Positions 11,816 to 20,696 of a DNA stretch of 37,255 bases are shown here, one piece after another. The position numbers and the translations under genes are program-made. Position 1 is the stretch's first letter; every line of letters starts with the position of its first letter. Origin of the DNA: Bradyrhizobiaceae bacterium (GTDB lineage: Bacteria > Pseudomonadota > Alphaproteobacteria > Rhizobiales > Xanthobacteraceae); NCBI GenBank assembly GCA_947479905.1, contig CANKBJ010000016.1, positions 1 to 37,255 on the forward strand. The letters are read 5' to 3'. The notes under the pieces were generated by a model, which saw only the letters and a program-made list of their open reading frames with translations, did not search any database and had not been told where the DNA came from.

Positions 11816-11971
11816 TGCCTGTCCAGACCTCTTGCCATCCCGCCACGCAACGCCACACAGAGCGGCATGGAATCCCCGGCGGTTCGGCGCTATGGTAACC
11901 GCGGGCCGCGCCCGCAGCATGTATTCCGCGCCCGCGAGGCCGTCAACGCCGGGGAAGGTTTAACGCCAGTC

Positions 11972-12373
11972 ATGCCGCATATCATTGCCGAATATTCCGC
12001 CAATCTCGAAGATGTGCTTGACGGCGCCGCTTTGGTCGCCGACCTGCATCAGGCCGCGATCGACTCGAAGGTGGCGGAACTGGTCGGCATCCGCAGCCGC
12101 GCCGCCCGCCGCGAATATTTCCGCGTCGCCGACGGCAACCCGGCGAACGGCTTCGTGCATATCACCGCGCGGCTGCGCCGCGGCCGTCCAGAAGCGGTGC
12201 GCAAGGCGCTGGGCGCGGCATTGCTCGCCGCCGCCGACAAGCGTCTGGAGCCCGTTTATCCGAAACACCCGATCGGCCTGACTGTCGAGGTGCATGAGAT
12301 CGATCCGGACATGACATTCCGCCGCAACACATTGCGCGAACGCGCCGGCATGGCGCCGGTCGGCGCCGCCTGA
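11972..12373 (+). CDS. 5-carboxymethyl-2-hydroxymuconate delta-isomerase family protein
   Basis: A 133-residue tautomerase-superfamily protein of CHMI (HpaF) type. The ATG at 11972 gives MPHIIAEYSANLED: proline directly after the start methionine is the catalytic base once Met is removed. LVGIRSRAARREYFRVADG (about 38-56) and FVHITARLRRGR (about 62-73) match the family core. HpaF isomerises an intermediate of homoprotocatechuate meta-cleavage next to an HpaG enzyme of the FAA hydrolase fold. Here an FAA-family gene lies divergently 156 bp away, which suggests a related pathway, although no ring-cleaving dioxygenase is in view. Confidence 0.87.
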   Translation: MPHIIAEYSANLEDVLDGAALVADLHQAAIDSKVAELVGIRSRAARREYFRVADGNPANGFVHITARLRRGRPEAVRKALGAALLAAADKRLEPVYPKHPIGLTVEVHEIDPDMTFRRNTLRERAGMAPVGAA

Positions 12374-12460
12374 CCGCATAATCCTTTCTCAACCGGACGT
12401 GCCGCTTCGCAGCGCACCCGATTGTCACCGTTTCAATATCGCCAACCTTCCAGGGTCCCC

Positions 12461-13366
12461 ATGAAATCCATCTTTATCGATTGCAACGATCAACTCGATC
12501 AGGTCTGGGCCAAGGTTATCCGGCCGGACGATCCGAAAATCGACGTCAACACCGCGCCGTTCAAGCGCGAGGAACTGCCGCTGGTGCTGGCCGGCTACGA
12601 GATCGCGCTCGACGATCATTCCTACATGCCGACCGAACTGGTCGAGCGCTGCAAATCGCTCAAGCACATCGTGTTCCTCGGCACCGGCGCGGCGAGCTAC
12701 ATGAACATCGCCGAGTTGAAGGATCGCGGCATCACCGTCCACACCATCAAGGGCTATGGCGACATCGCGGTCGCCGAACACACGATGGCGCTGATGCTTG
12801 CCGCAGGGCGCGGCGTCGCGCGCATGGACCGCGAAGTGCGCGCCGGCGTCTGGTCGCCGGCCGAAGGCTTCCAGTTCTACGGCAAGACGCTCGGTCTGAT
12901 CGGCCTTGGCGGCATCGGCGGCGAAGTGGCGCGCATGGCCAAGGGTCTCGGCATGAAGGTGATCGCCTATAACCGCACGCCGCGCGCCGATGCGCCCGTG
13001 CCGCTGGTCGATCTCGACACGCTGCTGGCCCAATCCGACGTCGTGTCGCTGCATCTGACGCTCGGCGACGAGACGCGCGGCTTTTTGTCGGCCGAACGCA
13101 TCGCGCGCATGAAGTCCGGCGTCATTCTCGTCAACACCGCGCGCGGCGCGCTGGTCGACGAGGCCGCTTTGCTCGCCGCGTTGAAAAGCGGCCATATCCG
13201 CCATGCCGGCCTCGACGTGTTTCATGCCGAGCCGCTGAAGGCCGACAATGTACTGGCGCAACTGCCGAACGTGACGCTGACTTCGCACGCCGCCTTCCGC
13301 ACTCAGGAAGCGTCGGAAACCTTGCTGCGGCGCTCGATCGATATTGTGAAGACGATCGTCGGCTAA
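12461..13366 (+). CDS. D-2-hydroxyacid dehydrogenase (NAD-dependent)
   Basis: A 301-residue enzyme that interconverts 2-hydroxy and 2-keto acids with NAD(P). The Rossmann motif GLIGLGGIGGEVARM is at about 146-160. The catalytic Arg is in VNTARGALVDE, Glu in HAGLDVFHAEPL, and His in TLTSHAAFR. The ATG at 12461 gives MKSIFIDCND; a start 39 bp upstream is possible but less like the family. Its stop codon overlaps that of the convergent SDR gene by 4 bp. The exact acid is unknown. Confidence 0.92.
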   Translation: MKSIFIDCNDQLDQVWAKVIRPDDPKIDVNTAPFKREELPLVLAGYEIALDDHSYMPTELVERCKSLKHIVFLGTGAASYMNIAELKDRGITVHTIKGYGDIAVAEHTMALMLAAGRGVARMDREVRAGVWSPAEGFQFYGKTLGLIGLGGIGGEVARMAKGLGMKVIAYNRTPRADAPVPLVDLDTLLAQSDVVSLHLTLGDETRGFLSAERIARMKSGVILVNTARGALVDEAALLAALKSGHIRHAGLDVFHAEPLKADNVLAQLPNVTLTSHAAFRTQEASETLLRRSIDIVKTIVG

Positions 13367-14151
13367 TAGTACCCCGGCGTCGACCCGCCATCGACGCCGA
13401 TGGCGGCGCCCTGAATGTGACGCGCCTTGGCGCTGGCGAGGAACAGCGCCAGTTCGGCGACATCCTCGGGTTGCGCAATGCGGCGGATGCCGCTTTTGCT
13501 CACCGCCTCGGCGCGCACCTGGTCGACCGTCTTGTCCTGGGCCTTGGCATATTGCTGGAACAACATTTCGACCCGGTCGGTCTGCGTCGAGCCCGGGTGG
13601 ATGACATTGATGTTGATGTCATCCTTGTTGCCCATCGCCACGAGCCCCTTGGAAAAATTGGCGAAGGCGGCGTTGACCGCGCCGCCGACCAGGAATTCCG
13701 GTCCCGGCGTGCGCGCCGCGCCGCCGATGATGTTGACGATGCTGCCATGTGCGTCCTTCAACAGCGGCCAGAACAGCCGCGTCAGACGCACCCCGCCGAA
13801 AAATTTCAGGGCGAAGCCGTCAGTCCAGTCGGCATCCGGCTGGTCGGAGAATTTGCCGCCCTTGGTGGCGCCGGCATTGTTGACCAGCACGTCGCAGCGG
13901 TTGAAGCGGGCTTTCACCTGATCGAAAACCTGCTGGCAACCGTCGAGCGTGCGCAAATCGCCGGCGATGGTCATCGGCGCGAGGCCGCCCGCCGCGGCAA
14001 TTGTCTTGGCTGCCTCCGCGAGGTTGGCGGGACTGGCCGCCGCCAGCACGGTCTGCGCGCCCTCGCGCGCGAATGCGGCGGCGATCGAGCGGCCAATGCC
14101 GCGGCTGCCGCCGGTGACGACCATGATTTTTCCGTCGAATTCCCTGGCCAT
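13363..14151 (-). CDS. SDR-fold protein lacking the catalytic triad
   Basis: A 262-residue short-chain dehydrogenase/reductase fold with an intact cofactor motif, VVTGGSRGIGRSIA (about 11-24), and the structural NNAG at 91-94. The catalytic positions are changed: the Ser position reads G144 (IIGGAA), the Tyr position G157 and the Lys position A161 (GGAVNAA in place of the usual YxASKAA). A Rossmann fold is therefore present, but ordinary SDR chemistry is unlikely. Similar atypical SDRs exist in catabolic clusters and may act by another mechanism or as binding proteins. It is convergent with the hydroxyacid dehydrogenase and divergent from the molybdenum hydroxylase operon. Confidence 0.88.
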   Translation of the reverse strand: MAREFDGKIMVVTGGSRGIGRSIAAAFAREGAQTVLAAASPANLAEAAKTIAAAGGLAPMTIAGDLRTLDGCQQVFDQVKARFNRCDVLVNNAGATKGGKFSDQPDADWTDGFALKFFGGVRLTRLFWPLLKDAHGSIVNIIGGAARTPGPEFLVGGAVNAAFANFSKGLVAMGNKDDININVIHPGSTQTDRVEMLFQQYAKAQDKTVDQVRAEAVSKSGIRRIAQPEDVAELALFLASAKARHIQGAAIGVDGGSTPGYY

Positions 14152-14210
14152 TTGCCCTCTCCCCGTGTTGTGCGCGCTTTATACGCGGCCGCCTGCGCGC
14201 CTGCCACACA

Positions 14211-14238
14211 TTGACCTGCCCGCTTTCCCGGTCACAAT
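14211..14238 (+). promoter_or_regulatory. Candidate sigma-70 promoter of the molybdenum hydroxylase operon
   Basis: TTGACC at 14211-14216, a 16-bp spacer, and CACAAT at 14233-14238 form a plausible -35/-10 pair (5/6 and 4/6 matches to consensus). Transcription would start near 14245, about 28 bases before the GTG start. It is located in the 121-bp gap between the divergent SDR gene and the medium subunit gene. This is a sequence-only prediction. Confidence 0.42.
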
Positions 14239-14272
14239 AAGAAAAAAGCGAACTCGGGGATTTGGGGGAAAC

Positions 14273-15112
14273 GTGAAGCCGGCGCCATTTGCATACAAGA
14301 AGGCGCGCTCGCTCGACGAGGCGATAGCGCTGTTGGGCGAGAACCCCGAGGCCCGTCTGCTCGCCGGTGGGCAGAGCCTGATGGCGACGCTAAACATGCG
14401 GCTGTCCGCGCCCAGCCTGCTGATCGACATCAACGGCATTGGCGGGCTCGGCGGTATCGCGCACAAGAGCGGTGCGGTAGAGATCGGCGCGCTGGCGCGC
14501 CACACCGACGCCGAGCGCTCCGCCACGATCGCTCAACACGCGCCGCTGATCGCGCGCGCCATGCCCTTCATCGGCCATCCCGCCATTCGCAACCGTGGCA
14601 CTTTGGGCGGCTCGATCGCCTTCGCCGATCCGGCGGCCGAACTGCCGGCCTGCCTGCTGGCGCTCGACGGCGAGGTCGATGCGCAAGGCCCCAAGGGCAA
14701 GCGCACCATCAAGACCGGCGACTATTTCAAGGGCCTGTATGAAACCGCGCTTGGCCCGCAGGAAATATTGACCGCCATCCGCCTGCCGGCAGCGGACAGC
14801 AATACGCGCATCGGCTTTGCCGAACTGGCGCGGCGGCATGGCGACTACGCCATTGTCGGACTCGCCGCCAGCGCGCGCGCCGACGGCAAAGGCTTGAAGA
14901 ACGTGCGGCTGGCTTATTTCGGCGTCGGCAACACGCCGCTGCGCGCAACCGGGGCAGAAGCCGCCTTGGCGCGCGGCGATGTCGATGGCGCGGTGGCCGC
15001 GCTCGATCTCGAACCGCACGACGACATTCAGGCGACCGGCGCAGTGAAAAAGCATCTCGCTGGCGTGCTGCTGCGGCGCGTCGCCGCGCAATTGATGGAA
15101 CAGCGGCCATGA
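14273..15112 (+). CDS. Molybdenum hydroxylase FAD-binding (medium) subunit
   Basis: The 279-residue FAD subunit of a xanthine-oxidase-family enzyme; it passes electrons from the iron-sulfur subunit to an acceptor. FAD motifs are LLAGGQSLMATLNMR (about 36-50) and the family's IRNRGTLGGSIAFADPAAELP (about 104-124). The start is the GTG at 14273, preceded by GGGGGAA, because the first residues KPAPFAYKKARSLDEAI are the usual N-terminus; no suitable ATG is close. It overlaps the small-subunit gene by 4 bp. The order medium-small-large is the CoxM-CoxS-CoxL order, but the large subunit does not have the CO dehydrogenase active site. Confidence 0.93.
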   Translation: MKPAPFAYKKARSLDEAIALLGENPEARLLAGGQSLMATLNMRLSAPSLLIDINGIGGLGGIAHKSGAVEIGALARHTDAERSATIAQHAPLIARAMPFIGHPAIRNRGTLGGSIAFADPAAELPACLLALDGEVDAQGPKGKRTIKTGDYFKGLYETALGPQEILTAIRLPAADSNTRIGFAELARRHGDYAIVGLAASARADGKGLKNVRLAYFGVGNTPLRATGAEAALARGDVDGAVAALDLEPHDDIQATGAVKKHLAGVLLRRVAAQLMEQRP

Positions 15113-15606
15113 GTATGGATGTCGACATTACCATCACGGTCAACGGTGAACGGATCACTGAGCGCGTCGAGGCGCGCAAGACTTTGGTCGATTTCGTGCG
15201 TGACGATCTCGGCCTCACCGGCAGCCACGTCGGCTGCGAACATGGCGTCTGCGGCGCCTGCACCATGCGCGTCGATGGCGTCATCGTGCGCGGCTGCCTG
15301 ATGCTGGCCGCGCAATGCGACGGCGCCAAGGTCGAGACCATTGAGGGCCTGTCGGATAGTGGCGAACTCGCCGATTTGCAGGCGGCGTTCGAGCAGCGCA
15401 ACGCCTTGCAATGCGGCTATTGCACGCCCGGAATGCTGACGGCGGCACAGGAACTGCTCAACCAGGCAAAAGCCAAACAAAGCGTGCCGAGCCGCGATGA
15501 AATCCGCGAGCATATTTCCGGCAATTACTGCCGTTGCACCGGCTATCACGCCATCGTCGACGCGGTGGAATCGGTGGCGAAAGCAAGGGCCGGAGCTAAG
15601 TCATGA
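15109..15606 (+). CDS. Molybdenum hydroxylase [2Fe-2S] (small) subunit
   Basis: A 165-residue electron-transfer subunit with two [2Fe-2S] clusters. The plant-ferredoxin-type cluster uses C43, C48, C51 and C63 (GCEHGVCGACTM...GCL). The second cluster uses C102, C105, C141 and C143 (QCGYCTPGM...YCRCTG). The length is typical of CoxS-type subunits. The start overlaps the medium-subunit stop, and its stop overlaps the large-subunit start (ATGA junctions), so stoichiometric translation is likely. Confidence 0.96.
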   Translation: MSMDVDITITVNGERITERVEARKTLVDFVRDDLGLTGSHVGCEHGVCGACTMRVDGVIVRGCLMLAAQCDGAKVETIEGLSDSGELADLQAAFEQRNALQCGYCTPGMLTAAQELLNQAKAKQSVPSRDEIREHISGNYCRCTGYHAIVDAVESVAKARAGAKS

Positions 15607-17999
15607 AAATCACCGCCGATAGCCCACCCGTCCTCTCCATCCTCGACCGGCCGAACTCCTATATCGGACGCGCGGTGCCGCGGCCGAACCTGCAACGCCT
15701 GACGCAAGGCCGCGGCCAGTACATCAGCGACGTCACGCTGCCGCGTATGGCGCATGTCGCTTACTTGCGCTCGCCGCATGCGCATGCCCGCATCGTGTCG
15801 ATATCAACCGAGGCCGCGAAAAATGCGCCCGGCGTCGTTGCCGTCGTCACCGGCGCGGAACTGGCCAAGGTGATGACGCCCTGGGTCGGCGTTTTAACCC
15901 ATCTCAAGGGTATCAAATCGGCGCCGCAGTCGCCGATCGCGGTGGAGCGCGCCTGCTGGCAGGGCGAGGCGGTCTGCGCCGTGGTGGCGCGCACGCGCGC
16001 GCAAGCGGAAGACGCCTGCGAGCTGATCGACATTGTCTATGAGGAACTGCCCGCCGTCACCAATCCGGAAACCGCGCTCGATGCCGGAACGCCGGTGATC
16101 CACGCAAGCCTTGGCGACAATCTGTGTTTCGAGCGCAAACTCGATGTCGGCGAAGTCGACAAGGCTTTCGCCAACTCCGACGCCGTGGTCGAAGCGACCT
16201 TCGTCACCGGCCGCCATACCGGCGTCTGCACCGAGCCGCGCGCCGTCGTCGCCGACTGGAACGAAGGCGAGCAGCGCATGACGGTCTATCATGCGACACA
16301 GGCGCCGCACATGATGCAGAACCTGTTCGCCAAGCATCTCGATTTGTCCGAGTCGCAGGTCCGCGTGCTGACCAAGGATGTCGGCGGCTCCTTCGGCATC
16401 AAGGTCCACACTTACGCCGACGAAATGGCGACCGTGGCCTTGTCCAAGCTGCTCAAGCGGCCGGTGAAGTTCGTCGCCGACCGCATCGAGAGTTTCGTCA
16501 CCGACATTCACGCGCGCGATCACCGCATCAAGGGCAAGATCGGCGTCAGCAAGGACGGCATCATCACCGCCTTCGAGATCGACGACTTGACCGGCATCGG
16601 CCCCTACTCGGTCTATCCGCGCACGTCGGGCATCGAGGCGAACCAGGTCGTCAATCTCACAGGCGGACCGTACAACTGCCCGAACTATCGGGCGCAGGCG
16701 CGCGTCGTGTTCCAGAATAAAAATGTGATGTGCCAGTACCGCGCCGTCGGCCATCCGATCGCCGTCGCCGTCACCGAGGGCCTCGTCGAACTCGCGGCGG
16801 CGAAGATCGGCATGGACCCGCTGGAAATCCGCCGCCGCAACCTGTTTCCCGATGACGGCTATCCGGCGCAGACCGCGTCTGGCTTGAAGCTCGAGCAACT
16901 CTCGCATCACGAAGCGCTCGCCCATCTCGACACGATGATCGACTATGCCGGCTTGCGCGCCGAGCAGAAGAAACTGCGCGACAAGGGCATTTATCGCGGC
17001 ATCGGATTTGCAAGCTTCATCGAGGTGACCAACCCGTCAGCGGCGTTCTACGGCGTCGGCGGCGCCAAGATCACCTCGCAGGACGGCGCCACGGTCAAGC
17101 TCGACGCGCAAGGCGCCATCACCATCCATTCCGGCGTCACCGAACAGGGCCAGGGCGCCGAAGCGGTGCTGGCGCAATGCGTCGCCTCTTCGTTCGGCGT
17201 GTCGATGGACCGCGTTCGCGTCGTTACCGGCGATACCGACAACACGCCTTACGGCGGCGGCACCTGGGCCTCGCGCGCCGCCGGCATCGGCGGCGAGGCG
17301 GCCTGGCAGGCCGGCAAGGCGCTGCGCGGCAATGTGCTCGCGGTGGCCGGTGCAATGCTGCAGGCCAAGCCCGAGGACCTCGACATTCGTAACGGCATCG
17401 TCGTCGACAAGACGACCGGCGCGGAACGTCTCGGCCTCGACGAACTGGCGCGCGTCGCCTATTTCCGGCCCGATACCTTGCCGCCCGGCTTCCAGGCCGA
17501 GTTGATGGCGACGCGCCATTACGTGCCGCGCGCTTGGCCCTTCGCTTTCACCAACGGCATTCAGGCGAGCTATCTCGAAGTCGATACCGACACCGGTTTC
17601 GTCAAACTACTGCGCCACTGGTGCGTCGAGGATTGCGGCACCATCATCAACCCGCAACTGGTCAACGAGCAAATTCGCGGCGGCGTCGTGCAGGGCATCG
17701 GCGCGGCTCTGTTCGAGCAGTGCCTCTATGACGAGCGCGGCCAGATGCTCAACGGCAACATGGCCGACTATCTGGTGCCGATGGCGGTGGAAATGCCGGA
17801 CATCGATTGTGGCCACGTCGTTTCGCCGACCGCCGATAGTGAACTCGGCGCCAAAGGCGCGGGCGAAGCCGGCACCGCCGGCGCGCCGGCCTGCATCATG
17901 AATGCGATCAACGATGCGCTGCGCCCGCTTGGCGCGCAGCCGCTCACCGACATGCCTTTCACGCCCGGAAAGATTCTCGCGGCGTTGGGTAAAATCTAG
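15603..17999 (+). CDS. Molybdenum hydroxylase molybdopterin-binding (large) subunit
   Basis: The 798-residue catalytic subunit that binds the Mo-molybdopterin-cytosine-dinucleotide cofactor and hydroxylates a substrate carbon with water-derived oxygen. The cofactor segment KDVGGSFGIKVHTYADE is near 259-275. The catalytic Glu is E755 in GAKGAGEAGTAGAP. The active-site loop reads NVMCQYRAVGHP (about 374-385), not the AYRCSFR of true form I CO dehydrogenase, so CO oxidation is not expected. N-heteroaromatics, aldehydes or purine-like compounds are more likely substrates. No MCD-maturation genes (coxD, coxG or xdhC types) are adjacent, so insertion factors must come from elsewhere. Confidence 0.94.
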   Translation: MKITADSPPVLSILDRPNSYIGRAVPRPNLQRLTQGRGQYISDVTLPRMAHVAYLRSPHAHARIVSISTEAAKNAPGVVAVVTGAELAKVMTPWVGVLTHLKGIKSAPQSPIAVERACWQGEAVCAVVARTRAQAEDACELIDIVYEELPAVTNPETALDAGTPVIHASLGDNLCFERKLDVGEVDKAFANSDAVVEATFVTGRHTGVCTEPRAVVADWNEGEQRMTVYHATQAPHMMQNLFAKHLDLSESQVRVLTKDVGGSFGIKVHTYADEMATVALSKLLKRPVKFVADRIESFVTDIHARDHRIKGKIGVSKDGIITAFEIDDLTGIGPYSVYPRTSGIEANQVVNLTGGPYNCPNYRAQARVVFQNKNVMCQYRAVGHPIAVAVTEGLVELAAAKIGMDPLEIRRRNLFPDDGYPAQTASGLKLEQLSHHEALAHLDTMIDYAGLRAEQKKLRDKGIYRGIGFASFIEVTNPSAAFYGVGGAKITSQDGATVKLDAQGAITIHSGVTEQGQGAEAVLAQCVASSFGVSMDRVRVVTGDTDNTPYGGGTWASRAAGIGGEAAWQAGKALRGNVLAVAGAMLQAKPEDLDIRNGIVVDKTTGAERLGLDELARVAYFRPDTLPPGFQAELMATRHYVPRAWPFAFTNGIQASYLEVDTDTGFVKLLRHWCVEDCGTIINPQLVNEQIRGGVVQGIGAALFEQCLYDERGQMLNGNMADYLVPMAVEMPDIDCGHVVSPTADSELGAKGAGEAGTAGAPACIMNAINDALRPLGAQPLTDMPFTPGKILAALGKI

Positions 18000-18093
18000 C
18001 GTTGCACGCGAGGCCGCTTGAAGTGACACCGGCGCATGGCGCAATATCAGAAGACGATATGACAAGAACGGAATCGAGAAGGAAACGCAGCCC

Positions 18094-19056
18094 ATGAACA
18101 TCAAGGTCGGGCGGGAAGCCGTCGCTGAAGCCTCCAAGAAGCTGTCCAACTGGGGCCGCTGGGGCAAGGAAGACCATATCGGCACGCTCAATCACGTCAC
18201 GCCGCAAAACATCGTCGACGCCGCCAAGCTGATCCGAACCGGCAAGGTGTTCGCGCTGGGCATGGCGCTCGATGCCAAGGGTCCGCAGAACGGCCTGTTC
18301 GGCGGCCGCTTCAACCCGATTCACCAGATGCTGGCCACCGGCACCGACGCCGCCGCCGGGCGGCAGGACTGGAACAACCTGCGTTATGCCGACGACACCA
18401 TCATGCTGTGCGTGCAGGGCGCGACGCATTGGGACGCGCTCGGCCACATCTTCTACGAGGACAAAGCCTATAACGGCCATGACGCGAACCTGATCGACTC
18501 CAAGGGTCTCGGCGTTCTCGGCATCGAGCACTCGCGCGACAAGATGGTCGGCCGCGGCGTGCTTCTGGACATTGCGCGCTTCCGCGGCGTCAACTGGTTG
18601 AAGGACGGCGAAGGCATTTCCAACGACGAACTCGACCAATGCGCCAAGAAGCAGAATGTCGAGATCCGCCAGGGCGATTTCGTCATCGTGCGCACCGGCC
18701 AGATGGAACGCTGCAACGCCGAAGGCGAATGGGGCGGCTATGCCGGCGGCGATGCGCCGGGCGTCAAGTTCGAGAACTGCTACTGGTGCCAGGACAAGAA
18801 GATCGCCGCGATCTGCACCGACACCTGGGGCGTCGAGGTGCGGCCGAACGAATGCAGCGGCCCCAACCAGCCGAACCAGCCGTGGCACTGGGTCGTCATC
18901 CCGGCCATGGGCCTTTGCATGGGCGAGATGTTCGACGTCTCGGCTTTGGCCAAGGATTGCGCCGAAGACAGAGTCTATGAATTTTTCTTCTGCGGCCCGC
19001 CGCTGGTCATCACCGGCGGCACCGGCTCGCCGCTCAATCCGCAGGCGATAAAATGA
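18094..19056 (+). CDS. Cyclase family (kynurenine formamidase-like) hydrolase
   Basis: A 320-residue metal-dependent hydrolase of the cyclase family (PF04199), which includes kynurenine formamidase and isatin hydrolase; these open cyclic amides or cleave aryl formamides. The metal motif THWDALGH is at 111-118 (H112, D114, H118), and WGRWGKEDHIGTLNHVTP (about 20-37) is the long-form family signature. The length exceeds the short bacterial KynB enzymes (about 210 residues), so KynB function is unlikely. It follows the molybdenum hydroxylase by about 95 bp with AGAAGGAAACG upstream of the start. A repeat separates it from the next gene. Confidence 0.9.
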   Translation: MNIKVGREAVAEASKKLSNWGRWGKEDHIGTLNHVTPQNIVDAAKLIRTGKVFALGMALDAKGPQNGLFGGRFNPIHQMLATGTDAAAGRQDWNNLRYADDTIMLCVQGATHWDALGHIFYEDKAYNGHDANLIDSKGLGVLGIEHSRDKMVGRGVLLDIARFRGVNWLKDGEGISNDELDQCAKKQNVEIRQGDFVIVRTGQMERCNAEGEWGGYAGGDAPGVKFENCYWCQDKKIAAICTDTWGVEVRPNECSGPNQPNQPWHWVVIPAMGLCMGEMFDVSALAKDCAEDRVYEFFFCGPPLVITGGTGSPLNPQAIK

Positions 19057-19063
19057 CTTCTTA

Positions 19064-19216
19064 TCCCTCCCCGTCTTCGAGGAGGGTGGCGAGCGTAGCG
19101 AGCCGGGTGGGGCCCCCGCGTGATCGAGATGTGACCCCACCCCCGGCGCCATAGCGCGCCGAAGACGCGCGTAACGCGCTTACGGCGCCGGACCCTCCCC
19201 TTTCAGGGGAGGGATT
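19064..19216. repeat. Modular multi-hairpin intergenic repeat, copy 1
   Basis: The element begins with a CCTCCCC-GTCTTC-GAGGAGG arm and ends with CCCTCCCC-TTTC-AGGGGAGGG. An internal GGGTGGGG and CCCCACCC pair forms a closing stem, and a separate arm is bounded by CCGGCGCC and GGCGCCGG. It fills nearly all the gap between the cyclase and the HisD-like gene. It differs from copy 2 mainly in the GGCGCC arm. Confidence 0.88.
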
Positions 19217-19236
19217 AGAAAGTAAGGAGAGCCCAC

Positions 19237-20544
19237 ATGCCCCGTCACCTCAAGCGCGGAATGGACGCCGGCGCGATCGAAGAAGCCGACGCCAAGGTGC
19301 GCCAGACCGTCGACGGCATTCTCGCCGAGGTCAAAACCAAGGGCGACCAGGCGATCCGCGACTACTCGAAGAAATTCGACAACTGGGCGCCGGAAAGCTT
19401 TCACCTCTCGCCGCGGGATATCGAGCGCGCCATCGCGCAGGTGCCCAAGCGTGACCTTGAAGACATCAAGTTCGCGCAGGCGCAGGTGCGCAACTTCGCG
19501 CAAAAGCAGCGCGACAGCATGCACGACATCGAGGTCGAGACCCTGCCCGGCGTCGTGCTCGGCCACAAGCATATCCCGGTCAACGCCATCGGCTGCTACG
19601 TGCCCGGCGGGCGTTATCCGATGGTCGCTTCGGCGCACATGTCGATCGTCACCGCCAAGGTCGCCGGCGTGAAGCGCATCATCGCCTGTGCGCCGCCGTT
19701 CAAGGGCGGGCCGCACCCGGCCATCGTCGCCGCCATGCATTTCGGCGGCGCCGACGAGATCTATGTGCTCGGCGGTGTGCAGGCCGTGGCCGCGATGGCG
19801 CTCGGCACCGAGACGATTCAACCCGTCGACATGATCGTCGGCCCCGGCAACGCCTATGTCGCGGAGGCCAAGCGCCAGTTGTTCGGCCGCGTCGGCATCG
19901 ATCTGCTCGCCGGGCCGACCGAGACGCTCATCATCGCCGACGATAGTGTCGACGGAGAAATCTGTGCCACGGATTTGCTCGGGCAGGCCGAACACGGACC
20001 CACCTCGCCGGCGGTGCTGATCACCAATTCGGAAAAACTGGCGCGTGAGACCATCGCCGAGGTCGAGCGCCTGCTGACCATCCTGCCGACGGCCGATGCG
20101 GCGGGACAGGCGTGGAAGGACTATGGCGAAGTCATCGTCTGCGACAGCTATGAGGAAATGGTCGCCGAGGCCGACCGCATCGCCTCCGAGCATGTGCAGG
20201 TGATGACGCGCGATCCCGATTTCTTCCTCAAGAATATGAAGAACTACGGCGCGCTGTTCTTGGGCCCGCGTACCAATGTCGCCTATGGCGACAAGGTGAT
20301 CGGCACCAATCACACTTTGCCGACCAAGAAGAACGCGCGTTTCACCGGCGGGCTGTGGGTCGGCAAATTCCTCAAGACCTGCACCTATCAGAAGGTGCTG
20401 ACCGACGAGGCTTCCGCCATGATCGGTGAATATTGCTCGCGACTGTGTACGCTCGAAGGCTTCACCGGCCACGCCGAGCAAGCCAATATCCGTGTGCGCC
20501 GCTACGGCGGCCGCAATGTGCCCTACGGCGAGGCGGCGGAGTGA
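19237..20544 (+). CDS. HisD-like NAD-dependent alcohol dehydrogenase (HpsN-type paralog)
   Basis: A 435-residue histidinol-dehydrogenase-fold enzyme that probably oxidises an alcohol to a carboxylate in two NAD-dependent steps. Family marks are [17 protein letters not shown] (about 119-135) and [16 protein letters not shown] (about 202-217). Putative zinc ligands persist: Gln and His in [13 protein letters not shown], Asp in [11 protein letters not shown], and a C-terminal His in [10 protein letters not shown]. No other his genes are nearby, and the sequence looks closer to sulfopropanediol dehydrogenase (HpsN)-type paralogs than to biosynthetic HisD. The true substrate is unknown. AAGGAGA precedes the ATG. 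Repeats flank it on both sides. Confidence 0.88.
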   Translation: MPRHLKRGMDAGAIEEADAKVRQTVDGILAEVKTKGDQAIRDYSKKFDNWAPESFHLSPRDIERAIAQVPKRDLEDIKFAQAQVRNFAQKQRDSMHDIEVETLPGVVLGHKHIPVNAIGCYVPGGRYPMVASAHMSIVTAKVAGVKRIIACAPPFKGGPHPAIVAAMHFGGADEIYVLGGVQAVAAMALGTETIQPVDMIVGPGNAYVAEAKRQLFGRVGIDLLAGPTETLIIADDSVDGEICATDLLGQAEHGPTSPAVLITNSEKLARETIAEVERLLTILPTADAAGQAWKDYGEVIVCDSYEEMVAEADRIASEHVQVMTRDPDFFLKNMKNYGALFLGPRTNVAYGDKVIGTNHTLPTKKNARFTGGLWVGKFLKTCTYQKVLTDEASAMIGEYCSRLCTLEGFTGHAEQANIRVRRYGGRNVPYGEAAE

Positions 20545-20552
20545 ATTCTTAG

Positions 20553-20679
20553 TCCCTCCCCGTCTTCGGGGAGGGTGGCGAGCGAAGCGAGCCGGGTGGG
20601 GGCTACGCTCAACCGTGAACTGACCCCACCCGACTGCTCGCTTACGCTCGCAGCCACCCTCCCCTTTCAGGGGAGGGAT
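20553..20679. repeat. Modular multi-hairpin intergenic repeat, copy 2
   Basis: It has the same outer arms as copy 1: CCCTCCCCG-TCTT-CGGGGAGGG at the start and CCCTCCCC-TTTC-AGGGGAGGG at the end. Here the middle forms one long imperfect stem: GGCGAGCGAAGCGAGC and CGGGTGGGG pair with CCCCACCCG and GCTCGCTTACGCTCGC. The GGCGCC arm of copies 1 and 3 is absent. It lies between the HisD-like gene and the SDR gene. Confidence 0.88.
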
Positions 20680-20696
20680 AAGAAGGCAGACATGCG

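Noticed and set aside
10949-11971. Extension of the CHMI-like gene upstream to 474 residues
   Set aside because: The upstream part is antisense to the FAA-family gene, and the catalytic Pro must directly follow the start Met at 11972.
15603-17999. Form I carbon monoxide dehydrogenase (coxL)
   Set aside because: The AYRCSFR active-site loop is missing; the loop is CQYRAVGHP.
18094-19056. Kynurenine pathway assignment (kynB for the cyclase and ACMSD for the last gene)
   Set aside because: The cyclase is the longer family type, and no tryptophan dioxygenase, kynureninase or 3-hydroxyanthranilate dioxygenase is in the window.
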